Shown: positions 17,267 through 25,472 of the stretch, piece by piece
How positions within the stretch are numbered: the stretch's first letter is position 1
Layout of the letters: each line of letters begins with the position of its first letter
Origin: Gammaproteobacteria bacterium UBA5078
Lineage (GTDB): Bacteria > Pseudomonadota > Gammaproteobacteria > Pseudomonadales > Pseudohongiellaceae
Direction: 5' to 3'
Length of the DNA stretch: 64,000 bases
Assembly: GCA_002416505.1 (NCBI GenBank)
Contig: DIAM01000004.1
Coordinates: 1 to 64,000 of the forward strand
Made by a program: the position numbers and the translations under genes
Notes under the pieces: model-generated
Database searches by the model: none
The model's input: only the letters and a program-made list of their open reading frames with translations
Told to the model about the DNA's origin: nothing

Positions 17267-18739
17267 TTAGTTCGCCTCCTGTGCAACACTCTGGGCAGTT
17301 GGTGTGATGACAGGCGCCCAACACAGAGGGCAGGCGATGTCATAGTCATTGCGGTCTTTCAGGCGCGCGCGACGGGTGTCCATCTCCGCCTGAAATTGCT
17401 CTTCGGTTAGTGACACCGAATAGCCCAGATCGATGAACATATTGGACACGGAACGGCGCCCGCCACCGGCCCAGTTGCGCGGATCCGCGAGGTTGGGGTT
17501 GGCAGAGGTAGTGTCTAGATAGCCGATAGTGTGCAGGATCGTGCCCTTGGGCAGCAGAGGCGCGTAGTCGTCCTCGTACACGTATTGCTTCACCCAGTTA
17601 TGGTCATAGCCAACACAGTTTAGCGTGAACTGATTGTGCCCCCAGATCGCCTCCATGCACATCCTGACGCCGGGCGCATGCAGGTGGGGCTCGAACGCAA
17701 TTATCTTGGTGTGCTCTTGCAGCACGACATAGTTATGGACCTCCTGGTTAGCTTTGTTGGGCACCACATCGATATCGATGCCGTTACCTGTTCTAGGGCC
17801 ACGTCGACTATATTGTGGCTCATAGTCGCGCGGGAAGAACACAATGCCAAACTCCAGATAGCCCGTGGTTTCGCGTCCGTTGGAATGCAAGTGCGCCGCC
17901 TCGAGATGCAGAGCAGAGTTGGCGTGCAATAAGCGGCCCGCCTTCTCTGGGAAGATGTCGGGATTACGCCCTACCTCGTGTATGGGCCAGCTGACCACGT
18001 CATCCGCCAGGATCGCCGTGCCCTCCTCACTCAATACACCGCTGGTATAAGTCAGGTGATGGAAAATATAACGACCGCCAACCGTGGTATTGCCAGCGTC
18101 GACAGGTATGTCATTCACTTCGCGCACCTGAATCGCCGCAACGTATCGATCCTCAGTTAGCCCTGTCGGTATCAGGCCGACATCGCCCCACCAGTCAGAG
18201 CCCACCGCGGGTCGCGTCAAGTCTGCGGAGCGCAACACCAGATCCGGCGTACCGATAGTCCAATCATTAGATTCGTTGAATACTAGCGCCGGAGGCGCGT
18301 CCGCACTGTCCCCCTCTACCGACTCGTTGTCCACCCAGGCTTGTATCAGGGCTAGGTCTAGATCCGTTAATGAATAGTCATTCTTGAATTGGGTGATGCC
18401 AATATCCTTCTCGGCGAAGAACGGCGGCATGGCACCAAGACGATCTCTAATGGCCGTGCGGTAACGAATCACTGGCGCCCAAGGCTTCACCTCATCATAG
18501 GAAATGAGTGACATGGGGCCGCCCCCGCCGGCGCGATGACAATTCTGACAACTCTTCTGCAGGATCGGCTGGATGTCCTTGTGGAAGGTCACGCTCTTTG
18601 GGTCAATCCCAAATTCCTGCGCGCTATAATAGTGAGGTTGATGGTTCGCGATACTGGCGTCGTGGGATTGCGCAAGCAACGACGCCGAATGCAGCAGCGC
18701 TGCGGTTGACACTGCGATCAGTAGATGACGGATGTTCAT
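17267..18739 (-). CDS. Exported cytochrome c with PHM-like copper monooxygenase features
   Basis: The roughly 490-residue protein has a signal peptide (to about LLAQ-S), then an N-terminal haem domain with CQNCH near residues 64-68 preceded by DIQPILQKS. A larger C-terminal part carries candidate copper ligands: IFHHLTYTSG (HH pair), EAAHLHSNG (HxH) and FEPHLHAPGVRMCMEA (HxH plus Met). This order resembles type II ascorbate-dependent copper monooxygenases (PHM family) fused to a cytochrome. If so, it could hydroxylate a substrate with electrons from the haem. Activity is inferred, not shown. AGGAG before ATG 18739 fixes the start. Confidence 0.72.
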   Translation of the reverse strand: MNIRHLLIAVSTAALLHSASLLAQSHDASIANHQPHYYSAQEFGIDPKSVTFHKDIQPILQKSCQNCHRAGGGGPMSLISYDEVKPWAPVIRYRTAIRDRLGAMPPFFAEKDIGITQFKNDYSLTDLDLALIQAWVDNESVEGDSADAPPALVFNESNDWTIGTPDLVLRSADLTRPAVGSDWWGDVGLIPTGLTEDRYVAAIQVREVNDIPVDAGNTTVGGRYIFHHLTYTSGVLSEEGTAILADDVVSWPIHEVGRNPDIFPEKAGRLLHANSALHLEAAHLHSNGRETTGYLEFGIVFFPRDYEPQYSRRGPRTGNGIDIDVVPNKANQEVHNYVVLQEHTKIIAFEPHLHAPGVRMCMEAIWGHNQFTLNCVGYDHNWVKQYVYEDDYAPLLPKGTILHTIGYLDTTSANPNLADPRNWAGGGRRSVSNMFIDLGYSVSLTEEQFQAEMDTRRARLKDRNDYDIACPLCWAPVITPTAQSVAQEAN

Positions 18740-18878
18740 CTCGTACTCCTCTAGAATATTCTTGTTATTAGCTAAGAGTGTGCCGGCTTTGCAAGCAAGT
18801 TGTAACACTCTTCTCTTACCTTTACGCCTAGCGATCAAAAACCAAACATCATTGGGACAGTGCTTCTCATCCCATGTC

Positions 18879-20279
18879 TTACTGCGCCTCTACTGCCCCT
18901 GCCTCTGTCAACAAACGCCGCACGGATTCGTAGCGCCTAGTCTGCGCAGTACTCAGCGCACTTTGCTTAGAGGCATCGGTCAAATCTAGTGCCACACCGG
19001 CCTCTATGGCGAGCTTCGCGGCGCTGTAGACCAACGCCTCGACATCTTTATCGATGCGACCGGCCCTGCGCTGTTCGGTTCCCCAGCTAACGGTCAGGCG
19101 ACGATTGCCCATGCCCAGCGCCGCCATCAAGATGGAAATATCCCCCTCCGCTATCACGGTGGGCTGCCCGTCGCGGGTCAGTGCCGGATAACGAACATTG
19201 TTCACTACCTTAGGGTCGGCCCCATGTGCCAGTAGAGTGGCCATGATGTCGGGCTCTTGGAAACGGGCAGCGAGCCAGAGCGGGGTAGCCCCGACAAAGG
19301 TCTCGTGAAAATGATAGTCCTCGGACTGTCGCCGCGTCGGTGATGCTCGTTCGACTTTCGTATTAACCGCAGCACCATGGTCGAGGAGCACCTTCACGGC
19401 GTCGTTATTGCCACGCAGCACCGCCACGTGCAAGGCGGTGTGACCACCGGCATCCGCATTCGGATCCGCGCCAGCCGCCAACAGCGCCGACAACGTTGCG
19501 GTGTTGCCAGAGTGTGTCGCCATGATGGTCGGGCTCGTGCCAAACGCAGACTCTGCATTCGCATCGGCACCTGCGTCGAGTAGCAATTGCACGGAGCGCA
19601 GATCGCCCGATCTTGCCGCGAATAGCAGCGGGGTGTTGCCCCCATCCTCCACCCAGACCTTGTAATCTGGCGGGCTGTCCTGGGGTTTTTCGGTCTTCAC
19701 ATAGTGGCTACGCGTCTCGGATCGGGCGTGGACATCGGCGCCATAGTCAATGAGTGCTGCCACTACATCACCATTACCGCGGCCAGCCGCCCACATCAAC
19801 GCGGTTTGGCCACGCACCACACTGCGGTTTGGCTGCGCACCCGCGGCCAGTAACTGTCTTACTACCTCCGCGTTGCCCGCCAGCGTGGCAGTCATCAGGA
19901 TCGTTTCACCGCTTAGCAGTGCCACGTTGGCGTTGGCGCCTGCGGCTAGCAACTTCGCAACAACCGCGGCATTGCCGTTCTCGGCGGCCAACCACAGCGG
20001 GGTGACGCCTAGATCGGTTGTCGCATCAACATTCGCACCGGCACTGAGCAAGAGCCCCACAATATCTGCGTTGTCGTGGTAGCTAGCCCAATGCAATGCC
20101 GCACTACCATCCCCATAAACCGAGTTCACGGGCGTGCTCTGCTCTAGCAGTTCGCCCAAGTGCGACCAATTCTCTTCCTTAGCCGCCTCTACCAATGCCG
20201 GCATACCGCGCTGCGCCGCCGCCCCGGTGCAAAGGGCTGCAGCACCGAGCAGTATAATTATGTGCCATCGCTTCAACAT
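18879..20279 (-). CDS. Exported ankyrin-repeat protein
   Basis: The roughly 466-residue protein has a signal peptide (to about GAAAQ-R) and about ten ankyrin repeats with the GxTPLxxAAxxGNxxVVxxLLxxGA pattern, broken by an inserted polar loop (RSETRSHYVKTEKPQDSPPD). The repeats should form a binding solenoid outside the cytoplasm. It sits between the DUF1552 gene and the cytochrome/copper gene, so it probably acts as a partner or scaffold for those proteins; this is inference. ATG 20279 gives a clean signal peptide. Confidence 0.88.
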   Translation of the reverse strand: MLKRWHIIILLGAAALCTGAAAQRGMPALVEAAKEENWSHLGELLEQSTPVNSVYGDGSAALHWASYHDNADIVGLLLSAGANVDATTDLGVTPLWLAAENGNAAVVAKLLAAGANANVALLSGETILMTATLAGNAEVVRQLLAAGAQPNRSVVRGQTALMWAAGRGNGDVVAALIDYGADVHARSETRSHYVKTEKPQDSPPDYKVWVEDGGNTPLLFAARSGDLRSVQLLLDAGADANAESAFGTSPTIMATHSGNTATLSALLAAGADPNADAGGHTALHVAVLRGNNDAVKVLLDHGAAVNTKVERASPTRRQSEDYHFHETFVGATPLWLAARFQEPDIMATLLAHGADPKVVNNVRYPALTRDGQPTVIAEGDISILMAALGMGNRRLTVSWGTEQRRAGRIDKDVEALVYSAAKLAIEAGVALDLTDASKQSALSTAQTRRYESVRRLLTEAGAVEAQ

Positions 20280-20292
20280 AGAGTCACCCCAG

Positions 20293-21639
20293 CTACGCCG
20301 TTGCGCCATCGAGAGCGAGACGACCGGAGCTGCCGCCTATTCGATCCAGTGGCAACTGGTACTGATCCATGAGCGTCAACAACAGATCGGCCATGGTCGG
20401 CTCCTTGTCGAAGCGCAGGTGCTGACCACCGGGCAGCCAACCCGCCCCTCCTCCTAGCAACAGGACTGGCAGATTATCGCCCGAATGATTGGTGCTGTTG
20501 GAGATGCCACTGCCATAGAGGATCGTCATATTGTCGAGCAGTGAACCCTCCCCGTCAGGAGTAGCGGCGAGTTTGCGCAGGTAATTAGCAAACAGCTGGG
20601 TATGGTAGGCGTTGATCCTCGACATTCTCTCGATCAGCTCGGGATTGTTGTTGTGATGGGACAGCGGGTGATGCGCGTCGGGCACGCCAATCTGTGGATA
20701 CGGCCGCGCGCTCTGTTCCTTGCTCATCATGAAGGTAATCACCCGGGTGAGATCAGTCTGCAGCGCCAACACTTGGAGATCCTGCATCAGTGCCAGATGG
20801 TCTTCGAACACAGGCGGCACACCCGCTGGCTGCATCAGCTCGGGCAACTCCAGGTCGCTCTGCTCTTCCGCTTTTTGTATGCGTTGTTCGATACTGCGTA
20901 TCGATTCGGTGTAGCCATCGATGAGGTGCCGATCCTGGGCGCCCAGTTTGTTCTGCAGGCCATTGAGCTTGCCTAAGACCGCGTCGAGGATGCTGGTTTG
21001 CTCACTAAAGCGCGCTTCTCTTGCCGCCTGCCCGGTACTGCCGCTGTCCCCGAAGAGCCGTTCGAACACGGCCCGCGGGTTGTGCTCCATGGGCAGCGGT
21101 TCTCTTTGCCCGCGCCAGGAGAGCGTATGGGTGTATACGCAGCTGAGATTGACCGTGCATGCCCCTGCTAAGGCTGGCGCATCCATGGACAGCTCCAGAG
21201 ACGACAGCTGGGTCTGTCTACCCAACTGCCTAGCGAGCATTTGATCGACTGATACATCTGCCAGAATATCGACCTCGTTCTTACCGCCAGAGGTCACCCC
21301 CGTCAGGAATGATCCCCCTGCACCAGCGTGAGCGATGTTCCAATTTGCCTTCAGCCCCGAAAGCACCAACATTTGCTCCCTGAACTGGGCGAGGGGCTTG
21401 AGAATGGGAGTTAATTCGTAGTCTCTACCCACCGTAGAGGGGGTCCAGTACTCCATGGCCATGCCGTTTGGCACATAGAAAGTCTGGAAACGATGCACCG
21501 GAGCCTTAACCTGTGCAAACGCCGGCGTCATGGCATCCAGCAGGGGCAATGCCAGTGTGGCACCCAGGCCGCGCAACACGGCTCGCCGAGAGATAGACTT
21601 GCCAGTCACGATGTTGACCGTACGTTGCTGAATGTTCAT
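20293..21639 (-). CDS. DUF1552 family Tat-exported protein
   Basis: The roughly 448-residue protein begins with a Tat-like signal (SISRRAVLRGLGATLALPLLDAM) and continues with the DUF1552 pattern: FYVPNGMAMEYWTP, LSGLKANWNIAHAGAGGSFLTG, DQMLAR, LSLELSMD-like and LYGSGISNSTNHSGDNLPVLLLGG. The function is unknown. DUF1552 proteins are usually encoded beside DUF1592/DUF1588-type cytochromes, as here. Distant likeness to sulfatase-like DUF1501 proteins is possible. GGAG nine bases before ATG 21639 decides the start. Confidence 0.87.
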   Translation of the reverse strand: MNIQQRTVNIVTGKSISRRAVLRGLGATLALPLLDAMTPAFAQVKAPVHRFQTFYVPNGMAMEYWTPSTVGRDYELTPILKPLAQFREQMLVLSGLKANWNIAHAGAGGSFLTGVTSGGKNEVDILADVSVDQMLARQLGRQTQLSSLELSMDAPALAGACTVNLSCVYTHTLSWRGQREPLPMEHNPRAVFERLFGDSGSTGQAAREARFSEQTSILDAVLGKLNGLQNKLGAQDRHLIDGYTESIRSIEQRIQKAEEQSDLELPELMQPAGVPPVFEDHLALMQDLQVLALQTDLTRVITFMMSKEQSARPYPQIGVPDAHHPLSHHNNNPELIERMSRINAYHTQLFANYLRKLAATPDGEGSLLDNMTILYGSGISNSTNHSGDNLPVLLLGGGAGWLPGGQHLRFDKEPTMADLLLTLMDQYQLPLDRIGGSSGRLALDGATA

Positions 21640-21707
21640 AGCTCTGTTCTCCATGGCCTAAGCCATTGCTCTATTCTTCGCGTAGCCGCGAGCCTTCTTG
21701 CTTATGC

Positions 21708-24263
21708 TTACTGAACCCCGCCGGCGATCTCGGAAGAGTCAGCCGTTATACTCATTAGGAACGGTGGGCTCTCCACAATGCCTAGAATCAGTGACGACCA
21801 GCTATAATTTTGCGCTGCCGCCGTGCGCACAATCTGTCTTATTGCGGGCTGGTCGTAATACTCTACGCGACGGCCTAGCGCGTAAGTCATGAGCTTCTCA
21901 GTCAATGTGTGGGCGAAACGCTCGGGGCGCTCCAGCATCCACTCGCGCAGATCCGCGAATCCAGCGAATTCCACTCCCCCGGGGTAGGTGCCATTGGGGT
22001 CCACCGGGTTGCCCCCTTCGTCATACTCGCGCCATGCCCCGATGACGTCGAAATTTTCCAACGCGAAACCCAGCGGGTCGATCACGTTATGACACGACGA
22101 GCAGATGGGGTCTATGCGATGCTGAGCCAGCCGCTCTCTAATCGAGGTGGGTACCTGACCATCCTCTGCGTCGGGCAGGATAGGAACGTTGGCGGGCGGT
22201 GGCGGTGGCGGCGTGCCAAGAATATTATCCAGCAACCACTTGCCACGCAGTACCGGCGAGGTACGCCCAGGGTAGGAGGTCACCGTAAGAAGAGCTCCGT
22301 GGGCCAACAGGCCACCGCGTTGATTGGAGTCAGGCAGTTGTACTTTGCGGAAACGACTGCCATAGACACCAGATACACGGTAGTGGGTTGCTAGACGCTC
22401 GTTCAAATAGGTGTAGCGAGCGCCCAATAAATCCATCACGCTAGCATCCGTGCGCAGGGTCTGGGCTATAAACAGTTGCGTCTCCTGCTCGAAAGCCTCC
22501 ATCAATGCAAGATCATAATCCGGAAACACTACCGTATTGATCTGCACCTCGTCTAAGCGCCGCAGGTTCAGCCACTGTGCCGCGAAATCATCAACCAAGG
22601 TCTCTACACCCCGAGGATCTTCGAGGAGGCGTCGCACCTGTTGGCGCAATACCCCCGGTTCCGATAGGCGGCCGGCATCTGCCAGATTCAATAGGGTTTC
22701 ATCTGGCCCGCTACTCCATAGAAAAAACGCTAGGCGCGAGGCCAGCTCGAGGTCATTCAACGCGAATGTTTGGCGTGGGCCGAGTTGCTGAGGATCTTGA
22801 TGAAAACGCACCAGAAAATCGGGATCGCTAAGCAAGAATTCGATCGCGAACTGAATGCCTGCATCAAAACTTCCCCCGCGCTCGCGCCCGTCGTTGAAGA
22901 AACCTGTGAGCAGCGCCAGATCATCCTCTGTCACTGGGCGCCGATAGGCCTCGCGGGCCATGGCAGTTAGAATGGATGTCGCGCAGGCATCCTCGGGGCT
23001 GCCCTGCTGCGGATGGCAGCTAAATATCTTTTCACGGCTGCTAGTGTTGCGGGCTGGGCTTACCGGACCGAATGGTCCGCCAATCTCGATAGAGTGCACC
23101 TTCTGGTAGCTCATATACGCCTCGTCGTTGGCGTAGAGCCGGCCCTGTTGCGCCGGTTGTGGGATGCTCTCGGGCTCTGTCAGCTGTCGTACATAGGTGA
23201 CCGATACCACTGAGGGGCCCGCCGTCACGGGTACCCGCACCTCTAAACCCTCCTCTGCCGTGACCAGCATATAGGTTTCCCAGTCACTGCTGCCCAACTC
23301 GCCGGTACCGCTAAAGCTTAGTGGCGCCGGGGTGCCGGGGGCCTCGCCCCCTATGGTGAAGCGCTTCAACAACACGCCATCCAGTCTTATCTCTAGCTGC
23401 TGAGGCCACCCCATGCCCTTCAGATAATCTTGATAGTTGCGCTCTAGGCTGACCTTGATGACATATTCGCCATCGACCGGAAAATAGTGCGAGACACCCA
23501 GTCCGCCCCGGCTACCAAACGGTACGTTTTCACTCTGGCGCCAGTCTTGGGCCATATACAGGGGGATCTCGTAAATGCTGACGCTGGGATTCAATGGTGG
23601 CATGCCTACTGCCAAGCGCGTCAGTTGCCGCGCCACCGACATATAGCGCTCCATATGCGCCGTCGAGAAGGGTAGCGCGGATGCCATATTGTCGAAGCTG
23701 CCATCGGCAGTTGGGTCGCCTGGCAACAAGTCGGTGACATCCACATCCAGCCCCAGTAAATCATTGACCGTGTTGTTGTACTCGTAGCGATTCATCCGTT
23801 GTATTGGGCTTATTCGCCCAGGGTTCGGATTGGCCACCCACGCTCGGTCCAGCTCGGTTTCCAACCAATCGGTCATTACTTCATAGGTTTCAAAGTCTGG
23901 GCGGGGCAGGCCTGCGGGTGGCATCATGTGGGCGCGCAGCTTTTTGACAATCATTTCCAAAACTTCGGCATGATTACCCGGACTATTGAAATCCACGTGC
24001 TGCAGGGAAAGTCCCGAAGAGCTTAGTACGTCATTATGACAAGCGATGCAGTAGGTATTGACCACCTGCTGCATCTGCCCCGCCGAGAAACTCTGCGCAC
24101 TAGCCGGCGCCGCGAGCGCTGATGACAACAATGGTCCCTGCACCGCCGCCGCCCAGAGCAATGCCAAGCCTAATAGATTTTTTCTAACAATAGAGGACAA
24201 AAAGAAGGGAAATACAACACAGGTATATAAAGTGCAGCGACACAAGCAGCTTGCAATTCGCAT
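21708..24263 (-). CDS. DUF1587/DUF1592/DUF1588/DUF1585 dihaem cytochrome protein
   Basis: The 851-residue exported protein carries two haem sites. CIACH (72-76) is in an N-terminal PSD1-like domain, and CSSCH is near residue 700 in the DUF1588 region. In order: DUF1587 (NRYEYNNTVNDLLGLDVDV), a carbohydrate-binding-like beta insert (about 240-370), DUF1592 (AREAYRRPVTEDDL, FLLSDPDFLVRF), DUF1588 (GGLLAHGALLTVTSYPGRTSPVLRG shortened here) and DUF1585 (LTEKLMTYALGRRVEYYD). Such proteins are thought to be periplasmic oxidoreductases, with no established substrate. The N-terminus is long before the hydrophobic stretch, so the true start may be later. Confidence 0.86.
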   Translation of the reverse strand: MRIASCLCRCTLYTCVVFPFFLSSIVRKNLLGLALLWAAAVQGPLLSSALAAPASAQSFSAGQMQQVVNTYCIACHNDVLSSSGLSLQHVDFNSPGNHAEVLEMIVKKLRAHMMPPAGLPRPDFETYEVMTDWLETELDRAWVANPNPGRISPIQRMNRYEYNNTVNDLLGLDVDVTDLLPGDPTADGSFDNMASALPFSTAHMERYMSVARQLTRLAVGMPPLNPSVSIYEIPLYMAQDWRQSENVPFGSRGGLGVSHYFPVDGEYVIKVSLERNYQDYLKGMGWPQQLEIRLDGVLLKRFTIGGEAPGTPAPLSFSGTGELGSSDWETYMLVTAEEGLEVRVPVTAGPSVVSVTYVRQLTEPESIPQPAQQGRLYANDEAYMSYQKVHSIEIGGPFGPVSPARNTSSREKIFSCHPQQGSPEDACATSILTAMAREAYRRPVTEDDLALLTGFFNDGRERGGSFDAGIQFAIEFLLSDPDFLVRFHQDPQQLGPRQTFALNDLELASRLAFFLWSSGPDETLLNLADAGRLSEPGVLRQQVRRLLEDPRGVETLVDDFAAQWLNLRRLDEVQINTVVFPDYDLALMEAFEQETQLFIAQTLRTDASVMDLLGARYTYLNERLATHYRVSGVYGSRFRKVQLPDSNQRGGLLAHGALLTVTSYPGRTSPVLRGKWLLDNILGTPPPPPPANVPILPDAEDGQVPTSIRERLAQHRIDPICSSCHNVIDPLGFALENFDVIGAWREYDEGGNPVDPNGTYPGGVEFAGFADLREWMLERPERFAHTLTEKLMTYALGRRVEYYDQPAIRQIVRTAAAQNYSWSSLILGIVESPPFLMSITADSSEIAGGVQ

Positions 24264-24415
24264 CGTTAATTACCGTTTTTGACTATTATTATTTTATCGT
24301 CTGAGACTACATTAATCTTCTACACAGCGCAATTTCCACTCTACGTCAGAGATGGGCCCCGCCTTGCCTTCGTATAGCCCCGATGAATTCTTCGAGGACA
24401 CGGCATTCTGGCTTT

Positions 24416-24440
24416 TCAAATTACTCTGACCCCTTTGATC
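24416..24440. repeat. Short dispersed repeat, copy 2
   Basis: This segment matches 7187-7211 in 24 of 25 positions, centred on ACTCTGACCCCTTTGAT. It lies in the gap between the divergent 24263 and 24515 gene starts, about 75 bases before a GTG start. Confidence 0.6.
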
Positions 24441-24514
24441 CAAGCGCCGAAAGAAGAGACTTGGCGTGCTAGATCGCCTATCATTCTAAGCACTGATGCC
24501 TCGGAGGCTGACAC

Positions 24515-25063
24515 GTGAAGATTCTAAAGATTGTAGTGCAGGCGCTAGGTTTCGTGGTGCTGATAGGCGCGGTAACGATCGGCACGCTGCGTATTCAGCG
24601 CAGCGGCGCTGACGGCGCTACGGTAGTGTTTCCCGGTGGCGAGATGGTGTCCGGCGAATTGCATGTGGGGCCGGAGCCAGATTGGAGCTTCACCGATGAC
24701 ATCTTCACCATCGAGCTACAACTCAACGACCCCATGTCCACACGTCGGATATTCATCTTAGAGAGCGAGGGCAAGATCTATGTAGTCTCAGGCTATATGA
24801 AGTCCTTCCTCGGCAAGATATGGAAGCAATGGGCTTTCGACGCGGATGCTGGTAACGACCAAGGCGTGCTGCGCGTGAACAATGTGCGCTACCCCAGACA
24901 ACTAGTGCGGGTTAAAGAGGGGGATGTACTCGACGGCGTGTCTGCGAAGTTACTCGCCAAATACAGCGGCGTGCCGACCCCGGTCTCTGCGCAGGCCATC
25001 GCCGCGGCGAGAGCGGACATCGAAGACGGCAATAGCTGGGTCTTCGAACTCGTCCCACGCTAG
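24515..25063 (+). CDS. Hypothetical membrane-anchored protein, split-barrel-like
   Basis: The 182-residue protein has an N-terminal hydrophobic anchor (about 5-25) and a beta-rich body with FPGGEMVSGEL, RIFILESEGKIYVVSG, KIWKQWAFDAD, GVLRVNN and a final FELVPR. The order of these elements parallels the lipoprotein-like gene at 26804 (YFSGGRLGGEE, IGFVLLDGKLYIDP, RQWYQNTLVD, AVRVRF, LRLEPR), so the two look homologous. The layout recalls PNPOx/F420-type split barrels, but no cofactor motif is certain. GGAGG seven bases before GTG 24515 fixes the start. Confidence 0.65.
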   Translation: MKILKIVVQALGFVVLIGAVTIGTLRIQRSGADGATVVFPGGEMVSGELHVGPEPDWSFTDDIFTIELQLNDPMSTRRIFILESEGKIYVVSGYMKSFLGKIWKQWAFDADAGNDQGVLRVNNVRYPRQLVRVKEGDVLDGVSAKLLAKYSGVPTPVSAQAIAAARADIEDGNSWVFELVPR

Positions 25064-25130
25064 GGCTATCGCAATTCTATGCTACTTCGGGCCCCTGCAT
25101 TGCTTCTAGGGGCTACACAAGGAACCCATC

Positions 25131-25265
25131 ATGACACTACGAAATTATCTTATTCTGTGCGCCGCAGGCTCCGTCCTTACCGTGCTCGCCTTGCTGCTCT
25201 CACCGGGTCTCGGCGAGGCTATCGAGGGCGCCCTCATCGCCTTCCTCTCCGCCAACGCCACTTAA
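25131..25265 (+). CDS. Small 44-residue membrane peptide
   Basis: The frame reads MTLRNYLILCAAGSVLTVLA and continues as one hydrophobic helix with a second weak one, ending FLSANAT. AAGGA eight bases before the ATG is a good ribosome-binding site, and the gene lies 67 bases after the 24515 gene. No family is recognised. Start signal, hydrophobicity and operon position support a real small gene. Confidence 0.5.
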   Translation: MTLRNYLILCAAGSVLTVLALLLSPGLGEAIEGALIAFLSANAT

Positions 25266-25472
25266 ACCATCACAACAGCTCGCTCTCGCGAGCATTGTCC
25301 GACGCAATCGCGAGTGGCTAATTTGAACGCATAGATGTAATCATCCCGCGGCAAAGACAAGCATTCCATTATCGAGGGTCAAAGATAAGGCGGGCCTAGG
25401 GTGACAATCGCCTTAGCTTACGTTTAACTATGCTTTGACTCGCCCAAGCCCCAATGAAAAGAGAGCGCAAAG

